9,205 bases of DNA from Ruminococcaceae bacterium UBA5423 (GTDB lineage Bacteria; Bacillota; Clostridia; Oscillospirales; Acutalibacteraceae): assembly GCA_002409375.1 (NCBI GenBank), contig DHNF01000011.1, forward strand, positions 1-9,205, given 5' to 3'. Under the pieces are notes generated by a model. The model did no database searches and was not told the origin of the DNA. It saw only the letters and a list, made by a program, of their open reading frames with translations. The number at the start of each line of letters is the position of its first letter. The stretch's first letter is position 1. Shown piece by piece: positions 1 through 6,218 of the stretch. The position numbers and the translations under genes were made by a program.

Positions 1-29
1 TTTTAACAAGAAACAGTATTAAATTGTGT

Positions 30-69
30 AAAAAAGTAGCTGGCACACAATTTAAATTGTGTGCCAGCT
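30..69 (-). terminator. Rho-independent terminator of htpG
   Basis: A perfect 32-base palindrome occupies 38-69, with arms of 16 bases that begin AGCTGGCACACAA and meet at TTT|AAA. Read on the minus strand, the stem is followed after two bases by a run of six T (A6 at 30-35 on the plus strand). On the plus strand no T-run follows, so it serves minus-strand transcripts. It lies about 120 bases beyond the htpG stop codon, and no other gene is seen between them. In RNA the central AATTTAAATT would form the loop or a weak stem top. Confidence 0.85.
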
Positions 70-111
70 CAAAACTAATAAACCGTGCATAATTTAATGC
101 TGCTGTTAACT

Positions 112-149
112 GATAAAACTGCGGAATTGGGGCATTTAGCAGTTTTATC
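112..149. repeat. 11-bp inverted repeat in the htpG 3' region
   Basis: GATAAAACTGC at 112-122 is repeated exactly inverted at 139-149, with a 16-base loop. No T-run follows on either strand, so it is not an ordinary terminator. It would lie in the htpG 3' untranslated RNA between the stop codon and the terminator, where it could protect the end or act as a processing site (inference). The rest of the 70-187 stretch holds no convincing gene. Confidence 0.5.
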
Positions 150-187
150 TTGCCATAGATCAAGGAGGTATACACAACGAGAATGCT

Positions 188-2074
188 TTATAATCCCGCC
201 ATTAAATCGCAAATTTTATTTGAGAAATCAACCGGATCTTCTATCGGCATGCCCTCAATCAACAAAGCCTGCGTATACAAAAGCTGTGCATAATCCTTCA
301 ATTTGTCGGAATTATCTTTATTAAGAGAAATTAACGCAGCAAAAATCGGGTGGTTTTCGTTTATTTCAAGTATGCGCTCCGCTTTTACCTTGTTGTCAGT
401 AGGCATTGCGTTAAGTACCTTTTCCATCTCTAATGACAGCTCGCCGTCGCTTGTGAGGCATACCGGATGAGTTTTTAGCCTTTTTGACAACCGAACATCC
501 TTGACCTTTCCGTCCAGTGCCTTTGTCATGGCTTCAAACAAATCCTTGTTTTGAGATTTATCCTTTTCCTGCTGCTCTTTTTCTTCAGTAGTCTCAAAGC
601 CCAAATCGCCTGCCGATACTGATTTAAATTCCTTATCGCCACTTTTTTGCAGCACACGCAACGCAAATTCGTCAATGTCGTCAGTGCAATATAGGATTTC
701 AAAGCCCTTGTCACGAACTACTTCGGTTTGCGGCAGCCTGTCGATTTTTTCAATATTATCGCCACACGCATAATAAATGTACTTCTGTTCTTCATTCATG
801 CGCCCGACATATTCAGATAATGTGACAAGCTTTTTCTCGGTAGAGGAATAAAACATCAATAGGTCCTCAAGCATATCCTTATGCTGACCGAAATTGTTGT
901 ACACACCAAATTTAAGCTGCAACCCAAAGTTCTTATAAAATGCTTCGTATTTTTCTCGGTCATTATTAAGCATTGAAAGAAGCTCGCTTTTGATTTTCTT
1001 TTCTAACCTCGACGCAATAGTTTTAAGCTGCCTGTCATGCTGCAGCATTTCCCGCGAAATATTTAGCGACAAATCCTGTGAATCTACCAAGCCCTTTACA
1101 AAGCTGAAATGATCGGGCAGCAAATCAGCGCACTTTTCCATAATAAGCACCCCGCTTGCGTACAGCTGCAGGCCCTTTTCATATTCGCGGGTGTAATAAT
1201 TAAATGGCGTGCGAGACGGTATAAACATCAGCGCATTGTAGGTTGCCACGCCCTCTGCACTGCTGTGAATAACTTTTGCGGGATTTTCAAAATCAAAAAA
1301 CTTTTCCTTGTAAAAGTTGTTATAATCTTCTTCGGTAATCTCACTTTTGTTTCGCCGCCACAGCGGTACCATACTGTTTATCGTTTGGGGTTCGGTAATT
1401 GTTTCATATTCATCCTTTTTATCCTTTTTAGGAACGCTTTTTTCAACATCCATGATTATGGGATAACGGATATAGTCAGAATATTTTTTTACTATCGAAC
1501 GCAAGCGATAATTGTCCAAGAACTGGTCGTAATCCTCGTCGTCGACGTTTTCTTTTATCTTCATAATAACCTGGGTTCCGTGATTGTCCTTTTCGCACGG
1601 TTCGATTGTAAAACCGCTGGCACCGCGTGATTCCCACTTCCATGCCTCGGTGGAACCAAACGACTTGCTTATAACTGTTACACATTCGCTCACCATAAAA
1701 GCAGAATAAAACCCGACACCGAACTGACCGATTATATCAATATCCTCTTTGGCTTCAATTTCCTTTTTAAAATTAAAAGAACCGCTTTTAGCAATCGTAC
1801 CTAAATTGTTTTCAAGCTCGTCCTTTGTCATACCGCAGCCGTTGTCAGTGATTGTTAATGTACGCGTGTCCTTGTCAACATCAATACAAATAGAAAAACC
1901 GTCCCGCCCGACGCCTGTCAGACCGTCAGTCAGCGATTTGTAATAAAGCTTGTCAATCGCATCGCTTGCATTGGATATGAGCTCACGCAAAAATATTTCC
2001 TTGTGAGTGTAAATTGAGTTAATCATCAAATCCAGCAGGCGTTTAGACTCTGCTTTAAACTGCTTTGTTTTCAT
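188..2074 (-). CDS. htpG: Molecular chaperone HtpG (bacterial Hsp90)
   Basis: Cytosolic ATP-dependent Hsp90-family chaperone that remodels client proteins together with the DnaK system. The N-terminal GHKL ATPase domain shows the family signatures in order: [12 protein letters not shown] with Glu31 and Asn35 (catalytic Glu and Mg/ATP-binding Asn by family knowledge), DNGCGM at 77-82, GQFGVGFY at 116-123, and HGTQV at 165-169. The middle domain carries the conserved [12 protein letters not shown] stretch, and the C-terminal dimerisation domain is complete. The length of 628 residues fits the family (about 620-630), and the protein lacks the eukaryotic MEEVD tail. An in-frame ATG at 2080 exists, but GAGGG at 2081-2085 abuts it directly. 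The same GAGGG is 6 bases from the ATG at 2074, giving [10 protein letters not shown], so that start is preferred. The gene has its own promoter with a CIRCE operator upstream and a hairpin terminator downstream, so it is probably mostly monocistronic. Confidence 0.97.
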   Translation of the reverse strand: MKTKQFKAESKRLLDLMINSIYTHKEIFLRELISNASDAIDKLYYKSLTDGLTGVGRDGFSICIDVDKDTRTLTITDNGCGMTKDELENNLGTIAKSGSFNFKKEIEAKEDIDIIGQFGVGFYSAFMVSECVTVISKSFGSTEAWKWESRGASGFTIEPCEKDNHGTQVIMKIKENVDDEDYDQFLDNYRLRSIVKKYSDYIRYPIIMDVEKSVPKKDKKDEYETITEPQTINSMVPLWRRNKSEITEEDYNNFYKEKFFDFENPAKVIHSSAEGVATYNALMFIPSRTPFNYYTREYEKGLQLYASGVLIMEKCADLLPDHFSFVKGLVDSQDLSLNISREMLQHDRQLKTIASRLEKKIKSELLSMLNNDREKYEAFYKNFGLQLKFGVYNNFGQHKDMLEDLLMFYSSTEKKLVTLSEYVGRMNEEQKYIYYACGDNIEKIDRLPQTEVVRDKGFEILYCTDDIDEFALRVLQKSGDKEFKSVSAGDLGFETTEEKEQQEKDKSQNKDLFEAMTKALDGKVKDVRLSKRLKTHPVCLTSDGELSLEMEKVLNAMPTDNKVKAERILEINENHPIFAALISLNKDNSDKLKDYAQLLYTQALLIEGMPIEDPVDFSNKICDLMAGL

Positions 2075-2080
2075 GCACAT

Positions 2081-2085
2081 CCCTC
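2081..2085 (-). promoter_or_regulatory. Ribosome binding site deciding the htpG start
   Basis: GAGGG on the minus strand. It touches the first in-frame ATG (2078-2080) but sits 6 bases from the second (2072-2074), which supports the second as the real start. Confidence 0.65.
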
Positions 2086-2097
2086 AAAACTCAAATA

Positions 2098-2124
2098 TTA
2101 GCACTCGACCCAATCGAGTGCTAA
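2098..2124 (-). promoter_or_regulatory. CIRCE operator (HrcA binding site) of htpG
   Basis: TTAGCACTC at 2098-2106, a 9-base spacer, and GAGTGCTAA at 2116-2124. This is an exact match to the CIRCE consensus TTAGCACTC-N9-GAGTGCTAA. It covers the predicted transcription start and the 5' leader of htpG, the usual place for HrcA repression. In Firmicutes, HrcA normally represses the dnaK and groE operons and is released on heat shock or when GroEL is titrated. The site implies that htpG is in the HrcA regulon here (inference). The hrcA gene is not in the window. Confidence 0.95.
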
Positions 2125-2127
2125 TAT

Positions 2128-2156
2128 ATAATAGCCTGTTAATTCTTTAAATTCAA
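2128..2156 (-). promoter_or_regulatory. Sigma-A type promoter of htpG
   Basis: On the minus strand: -35 TTGAAT (2151-2156, 4 of 6 consensus), a 17-base spacer, and -10 TATTAT (2128-2133, 5 of 6). Transcription would start near 2121, inside the CIRCE box, so the operator geometry supports the call. Confidence 0.8.
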
Positions 2157-2198
2157 TAGGTATGATGACAAAAATTGTAAAGATTTTGAAAACATTGA

Positions 2199-3083
2199 TT
2201 AATCAACATCCAAAACAACTGTTTCGGGCAGGTGGTCAAGCATGTTCGGATTATTAAAAATTTTCTGGACAAGCCGCAAAACGCCTGAAAAATAAAAACC
2301 ATCGCAGATGCGCTCATCTATTGTTATTGTAAAATCTATAAATCTTGATAGATTATCCTCGGTTTTGTTACTGCTTTTGCGAGATTTTACACCGAAGCAT
2401 AAAAATATCGGTATATTCCCAAAATCGTACAAGTGATGATTTACAGACGGCAAACCCACCGAACCCAAATCCGAAATAAAGATACTACCGTGAAACGGGC
2501 TTACATTTAGCAATGCACGTGGTAAAACGCCAAAGTAGTCCATTATTTCTAACAAGAAAACCACAAACTTTAATACAAGTCCGGGAATAAGCCTAAACAA
2601 ACGAGCAGCTCTGTCAAAGCTGTTTGAATCACCCTTTTTTTTGGCCTCGGCAACCACTGCCTGAATTTTTTTATAAACATCGTAAATTGTGTCTGTATGC
2701 TCAAACCGAACTTTAACTGCAGTTTCCTGCCCGGCGACGGTAAGCTCTTTTTTAACCGTAAGATTAACTTCAATGTCATGCCGCGCATATATTTTTTGCC
2801 CCGATATAAATCGGTTTAGGGCCGGCTTTTGTGAAACTGTGCGAATATAAGTTGCAATAAAAAAATGCAACATCCCAAGTCCCGGCATATTTTCTCGCCG
2901 TTTTTCCCGAATATATTTATCAGCTTGGTTTATGTTGATTGATCCCGAAAAAAAGTTGGATGAACCGCTTCTGTTCTTCATGATATACGGAGCGACACAA
3001 AAAAGTGGATCCAGTGAGCGAAGCCTCCGCCCATCCGGGCGGTCGCCTAAACGGCGCTTTGGCGGACTTTTCATGTTAAACAC
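2199..3083 (-). CDS. Stand-alone E2-like acyltransferase (2-oxoacid dehydrogenase acyltransferase/CAT-fold family)
   Basis: The protein resembles the catalytic domain of dihydrolipoyl acyltransferases, related in fold to chloramphenicol acetyltransferase. It has no lipoyl domain and no peripheral-subunit-binding domain, unlike real E2 subunits of 370-600 residues. Seen in order from the GTG start: a basic RRLGDRPDGRRLRSLDP segment, PYIMKNRSGSSNFFSGSIN, a helical TVSQKPALNRF stretch, the strand motif SPFHGSIFISDLGSVGLP, and a C-terminal DERICDGFYFSG (Glu257 to Asp261). In active E2 and CAT enzymes this last motif has His where Glu257 stands, so standard acetyl transfer is doubtful. From memory, clostridial relatives share DERICDG. 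A hydrophobic helix (IPGLVLKFVVFLLEIMDYF) could touch membrane. Start choice: GTG at 3083 has AGAAAGG 5 bases upstream. ATG at 3074 and TTG at 3134 are alternatives. It lies downstream of tatD on the same strand. Its function is unknown to me. Confidence 0.75.
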   Translation of the reverse strand: MFNMKSPPKRRLGDRPDGRRLRSLDPLFCVAPYIMKNRSGSSNFFSGSININQADKYIREKRRENMPGLGMLHFFIATYIRTVSQKPALNRFISGQKIYARHDIEVNLTVKKELTVAGQETAVKVRFEHTDTIYDVYKKIQAVVAEAKKKGDSNSFDRAARLFRLIPGLVLKFVVFLLEIMDYFGVLPRALLNVSPFHGSIFISDLGSVGLPSVNHHLYDFGNIPIFLCFGVKSRKSSNKTEDNLSRFIDFTITIDERICDGFYFSGVLRLVQKIFNNPNMLDHLPETVVLDVD

Positions 3084-3088
3084 ACGCG

Positions 3089-3095
3089 CCTTTCT
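3089..3095 (-). promoter_or_regulatory. Ribosome binding site for the E2-like gene
   Basis: AGAAAGG on the minus strand. It is 5 bases from the GTG at 3083 but 14 from the ATG at 3074, so it favours the GTG start. The match to AAGGAGG is only partial. Confidence 0.4.
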
Positions 3096-3173
3096 TTTTG
3101 CCTTAAACGGCAAACACTTATAATATTTGGACAATTTCCCTGCTGCGCCCTATCGCGCCATTTTTTTCGCACC

Positions 3174-3204
3174 ATTGGCGGGACGGGCCTTCCGCCCTGC
3201 CAAT
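3174..3204 (-). repeat. GC-rich imperfect hairpin between tatD and the E2-like gene
   Basis: ATTGGC at 3174-3179 pairs with GCCAAT at 3199-3204. Inside it, CCG[T]CCC and GGGCGG (minus-strand reading) add six pairs with small bulges, giving about 12 bp around an AAGGC loop. A second small hairpin, CTGCC (3197-3201) with GGCAG (3208-3212), shares bases with it, so the two exclude each other. On the minus strand an A-run, not a T-run, follows, so it is not a standard terminator. No convincing promoter was found in 3135-3246. Confidence 0.45.
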
Positions 3205-3246
3205 ACCGGCAGACATATGGTAAACAGCACTCTTTCCGCCTAAAAG

Positions 3247-4014
3247 TCAAATGCTTATATTAAATAAACGGCAGGCATTATCAAAAGTAGTTTTTAAAAG
3301 CTCATCCACTTGCATCGATCGTATTTCGGCAATTCGTGCGGCGGTGTGCGCAATAAGACCAGAGTGACATCGTTTGCCCCTGAATGGTGTAGGCGCCAAA
3401 TAAGGAGCATCGGTTTCGAGTACCAACCTTTCTATAGGAAGCATGGCTGCCACCTCAACAGGTTTTTTTGCATTTTTAAATGTAACCGTGCCCCCCAAAC
3501 CTATGTGCATGCCTATGGAAATCACTTCACGCGCCATTTCTACACTGCCCGAAAAGCAGTGCACCACTCCGCACGGGCAATACTTTTTGAGCAGGCGCAA
3601 TGTATCCTCATGCGCCTCCCTATCATGTACAATTACAGGCAAGTTTAAACTAACCGCCAATTCAAGCAGCTTTTCAAACCAGTACAGCTGAACATCTCGC
3701 TTTGGGTGATCGTAATAATAGTCAAGTCCAATTTCGCCTATCGCAACAACACGCGGCTTTTGTGCTAAATTGCGTATTGTTTCTATATCATCGTCGTTGG
3801 CATCTCCAACACCATTAGGGTGTATTCCAACAGCTGCCCATATATAATCAAATTTGTCTGCAAGTTCTATTGCACAATGAGCAGAACTAATAGTGCTTGA
3901 AACATTAACTACTGCACCAACACCCAGCGAGGGCAGGGATTCGATCAGCTCATACCTGTCTTTATCAAAGGCCTCGTCGTAGTAATGTGCGTGTGTGTCA
4001 AAAATCAGCGCCAA
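3247..4014 (-). CDS. tatD: TatD family metal-dependent hydrolase (DNase)
   Basis: Cytosolic metal-dependent hydrolase of the TatD family. Members act as 3'-5' exonucleases or deoxyribonucleases and are linked to DNA repair or nucleic-acid turnover. The TIM-barrel ligand set is complete: THAH with His8 and His10 near the N terminus, GEIGLDYY with Glu94, PVIVHDREAHEDT with His130, VVHCFSGS with His152, and LETDAPYLAP with Asp202. The 255 residues match the family length. The only sensible start is TTG at 4014, which gives MALIFDTHAH. An in-frame stop lies upstream, and GGGGAG at 4026-4031 is 11 bases away, a long spacing. The ATT codon at 4018-4020 would be better spaced but is a rare start. 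The gene follows metG on the same strand, a common Firmicutes arrangement, and is probably co-transcribed with it. Confidence 0.93.
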   Translation of the reverse strand: MALIFDTHAHYYDEAFDKDRYELIESLPSLGVGAVVNVSSTISSAHCAIELADKFDYIWAAVGIHPNGVGDANDDDIETIRNLAQKPRVVAIGEIGLDYYYDHPKRDVQLYWFEKLLELAVSLNLPVIVHDREAHEDTLRLLKKYCPCGVVHCFSGSVEMAREVISIGMHIGLGGTVTFKNAKKPVEVAAMLPIERLVLETDAPYLAPTPFRGKRCHSGLIAHTAARIAEIRSMQVDELLKTTFDNACRLFNISI

Positions 4015-4039
4015 CGCAATAACATCTCCCCATCATATC

Positions 4040-4097
4040 ATACTACTCTCAGATTAAACCGAAGACATCTTGTCTCTTTTTAAACTGAGAATAGTAT
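4040..4097 (-). repeat. Long inverted repeat between metG and tatD
   Basis: The 19-base arms at 4040-4058 and 4079-4097 match at 17 positions. Of the two mismatches, 4046/4091 becomes a G-U pair in minus-strand RNA, and 4053/4084 is a U-U mismatch. The loop carries a further short stem (AGACA with TGTCT), so the RNA could form a nearly continuous hairpin of about 24 bp. No T-run follows on either strand. It ends 8 bases before the tatD Shine-Dalgarno-like GGGGAG. It may be an RNA processing or stabilising site within a metG-tatD transcript (inference). Confidence 0.6.
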
Positions 4098-4108
4098 CAG
4101 TCATTGTT

Positions 4109-6055
4109 TTATCTCACCCGACTGCCGGCTGTCCCGTCCACAAAAAGCACGCGGACATCTTCGCCCTCGTCTGCAGCAAGAATCATGCCCTGACTTTCTA
4201 CTTTGCACAATTTGACAGGCTTTAGGTTGGCAACAAGAATGACATTTTGTCCCTTAAGTTGCATAGGTGTATACCACTTGGCAATTCCCGAGCATACAGT
4301 ACGAAGTATTCCACTACCATCATCAAGTGTGAGTTTTAAAAGTTTTTTCGATTTTTTTATGGGCTCACAATCAACAACTTTAGCAATACGCAAATCGATT
4401 TTTTCAAATGTTTCAATGTCTATGGTGGGCATAAAAACAATATTTTCAGGCTCTTCTTCCCCTTGAGGACATTCGGGTTCGGTGACGGTGGCTTCTGCTT
4501 CGATTTTTGCCAATAGTTTTTCGGCGTCAATGCGAGCGAACAGCGGTTCGGGAATTCCCACATCATAGCCGTCGGCATATCCAAAAGAGCTTGTTATCGA
4601 CTCAATTGTTTTAAGCTGATCCCCGGCATTGATTTGTGCAAGCATACCGCTGGAGGTTTTGGGCATGAATGGCGCCAGTAAAACGCCAAGTATGCGTATT
4701 CCCTCTATCAAATTGTATATTACATCGTTAAGACGCTGACGATCCTGCTCGTTTTTTGCGAGCACCCACGGCATTGTTTCATCAATATATTTATTGCAAC
4801 GACGCGCCAAATCCATAATTGCCCCGGCAGCATCTGCAGTATGGTACGTATCCATTAAGCGCATATAATTTTTTACAGTATTGTCGGCAACTGAAAAAAG
4901 TTCGCGATCAATTTCGTGCGGTGTGCTAAACCGCGTAACTTTGCCGTCAAAGTATTTGTTGGCCATAGCAATGCTGCGGTTTACAAGATTGCCTAATGTA
5001 TTTGCTAAATCCGCATTATATTTTGCAATCATGCTTTTGTAGGTAATCGAGCCGTCCTGTGCAAACGGTATTTCTGACAGCAGATAATACCTGACCGCAT
5101 CTGCACCAAAATATTGAGCAAGCTCGTCTGCATAAAGCACATTGCCCCGCGACTTGCTCATTTTATCTTCCCCAACCAACAGCCACGGATGCCCAAGCAC
5201 CTGCCGAGGTAGCTCCTCGCCAAGGGCCATCAAAATTATTGGCCAGTATATTGTATGAAACCGCACAATATCCTTTCCGATAACATGCAAATCGGCAGGC
5301 CAATATTTTTCATAAAGCTTGTTGCTGACATCGGGGTCATAGCCTAATCCGGTAATATAGTTAGAAAGCGCGTCCAGCCAAACATAAACAACATGTTTAT
5401 TATCAAACTCAACCGGAATGCCCCATGTAAAAGACGACCGTGACACGCACAAATCCGACAATCCTGGTTTTAAGAAGTTGTTTATCATCTCGGCGCGTCG
5501 AGAATCAGGCTTAATAAAATCAGGGTTGCTTTCATAATATTGCAATAGTTTGTCTTGATATTTGCTTAGTCTGAAGAAATACGCTTCTTCCTTAGCGTCT
5601 TCAACATCTCTGCCACAGTCAGGGCATTTTCCGTCCTTTAATTGTGAGGAGGTAAAAAACGATTCGCAAGGCACGCAATATTTCCCTTGATATTCGCCCT
5701 TGTAAATATCGCCTTGCTCATAAAGCTTTTTAAATATTTTCTGTACTGTACGCTCGTGGTCGGCATCGGTTGTCCGTATAAAGCGGTCATAGCTTGTATC
5801 CATACAATCCCATACCGCCTTAATTTGTTCAGCCACAATATCAACATATTCCTTTGGGCTTAAATTCTGTGCCTTTGCGCATTCTTCAATCTTTTGCCCG
5901 TGTTCGTCCGACCCTGTCAGAAAAAACACATCATAACCCATTAAGCGCTTATATCTCGCAATAGTATCAGCAAGCACCGGATCATAGGTGTTGCCGATAT
6001 GTGGTTTGCGCGAAGTATAGGCAATTGCTGTTGTAATATAAAACTTTTTGCTCAT
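4109..6055 (-). CDS. metG: Methionine--tRNA ligase (methionyl-tRNA synthetase)
   Basis: Class I aminoacyl-tRNA synthetase that charges tRNA-Met with methionine, using ATP, in the cytosol. The Rossmann catalytic domain begins at residue 5. The first signature is HIGN (19-22), followed by FLTGSDEHGQKIEE. The connective-peptide zinc knuckle has four cysteines (Cys127, Cys130, Cys144, Cys147). The KMSKS loop is exact at 298-302. The anticodon-binding helical domain follows, and the C terminus (about 545-648) is an EMAPII/Trbp111-like tRNA-binding OB fold (KIDLRIAKV to ESQGMILAA). The 648 residues fit the long, C-terminally extended form. The ATG at 6055 has AGGAGG 7 bases upstream. The leader after the predicted promoter is only about 45 bases, too short for a T-box or S-box. 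The gene is divergent from the MATE exporter and lies upstream of tatD. Confidence 0.97.
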   Translation of the reverse strand: MSKKFYITTAIAYTSRKPHIGNTYDPVLADTIARYKRLMGYDVFFLTGSDEHGQKIEECAKAQNLSPKEYVDIVAEQIKAVWDCMDTSYDRFIRTTDADHERTVQKIFKKLYEQGDIYKGEYQGKYCVPCESFFTSSQLKDGKCPDCGRDVEDAKEEAYFFRLSKYQDKLLQYYESNPDFIKPDSRRAEMINNFLKPGLSDLCVSRSSFTWGIPVEFDNKHVVYVWLDALSNYITGLGYDPDVSNKLYEKYWPADLHVIGKDIVRFHTIYWPIILMALGEELPRQVLGHPWLLVGEDKMSKSRGNVLYADELAQYFGADAVRYYLLSEIPFAQDGSITYKSMIAKYNADLANTLGNLVNRSIAMANKYFDGKVTRFSTPHEIDRELFSVADNTVKNYMRLMDTYHTADAAGAIMDLARRCNKYIDETMPWVLAKNEQDRQRLNDVIYNLIEGIRILGVLLAPFMPKTSSGMLAQINAGDQLKTIESITSSFGYADGYDVGIPEPLFARIDAEKLLAKIEAEATVTEPECPQGEEEPENIVFMPTIDIETFEKIDLRIAKVVDCEPIKKSKKLLKLTLDDGSGILRTVCSGIAKWYTPMQLKGQNVILVANLKPVKLCKVESQGMILAADEGEDVRVLFVDGTAGSRVR

Positions 6056-6062
6056 AGCGTAT

Positions 6063-6068
6063 CCTCCT
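6063..6068 (-). promoter_or_regulatory. Ribosome binding site of metG
   Basis: A perfect AGGAGG on the minus strand, 7 bases from the ATG at 6053-6055. It fixes the metG start. Confidence 0.9.
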
Positions 6069-6107
6069 GCTAATCCTTCATACAGAAAGATTGCATTATG
6101 TTTTTAT

Positions 6108-6135
6108 ATTTTACCAGATTGGACAAAAAATACAA
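6108..6135 (-). promoter_or_regulatory. Extended -10 promoter of metG
   Basis: On the minus strand: -35 TTGTAT (6130-6135, 3 of 6 consensus), a 16-base spacer ending in TGG, and -10 TAAAAT (6108-6113, 5 of 6). The TGn immediately before the -10 makes up for the weak -35. The predicted start near 6101 gives a short leader with no visible riboswitch. Confidence 0.65.
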
Positions 6136-6164
6136 GAGCGGATTATTTTGATTATCCCTTGATG

Positions 6165-6193
6165 TTGACAAATTAGAGCTAAAACCGTATTCT
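6165..6193 (+). promoter_or_regulatory. Sigma-A promoter of the MATE exporter gene
   Basis: A perfect -35 TTGACA (6165-6170), a 17-base spacer, and -10 TATTCT (6188-6193, 4 of 6). The start near 6200 leaves a leader of about 20 bases that contains only the ribosome binding site. It is separated from the divergent metG promoter by about 30 bases. No clear operator palindrome was seen between them. Confidence 0.75.
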
Positions 6194-6204
6194 TATACAA
6201 CTAT

Positions 6205-6210
6205 AAGGAG
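6205..6210 (+). promoter_or_regulatory. Ribosome binding site deciding the TTG start of the MATE gene
   Basis: AAGGAG with 8 bases to the TTG at 6219-6221. The next in-frame ATG is at 6240-6242, 29 bases from the motif and too far, so TTG is the likely start. Confidence 0.85.
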
Positions 6211-6218
6211 AGATAAAT

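Noticed and set aside
85..324. Plus-strand open frame of 79 codons at the left end
   Set aside because: No ribosome binding site precedes its ATG, it overlaps the end of htpG antisense, and its sequence has no recognisable protein character.
1109..1630. Plus-strand open frame of 173 codons inside htpG
   Set aside because: It lies wholly antisense to a certain, well-conserved gene. The composition is typical of a shadow frame.
3084..3134. Longer version of the E2-like protein starting at TTG 3134
   Set aside because: The purine motif is only 3 bases from that TTG, and the extra residues do not resemble the family N terminus, which begins near RRLGDR.
3141..3167. Plus-strand terminator at the T7 run (3161-3167)
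   Set aside because: Only a 4-bp GCGC stem precedes it, and no plus-strand gene ends nearby.
6056..6107. T-box or S-box riboswitch ahead of metG
   Set aside because: The predicted leader is about 45 bases, with no T-box sequence and no anti-terminator or terminator pair.
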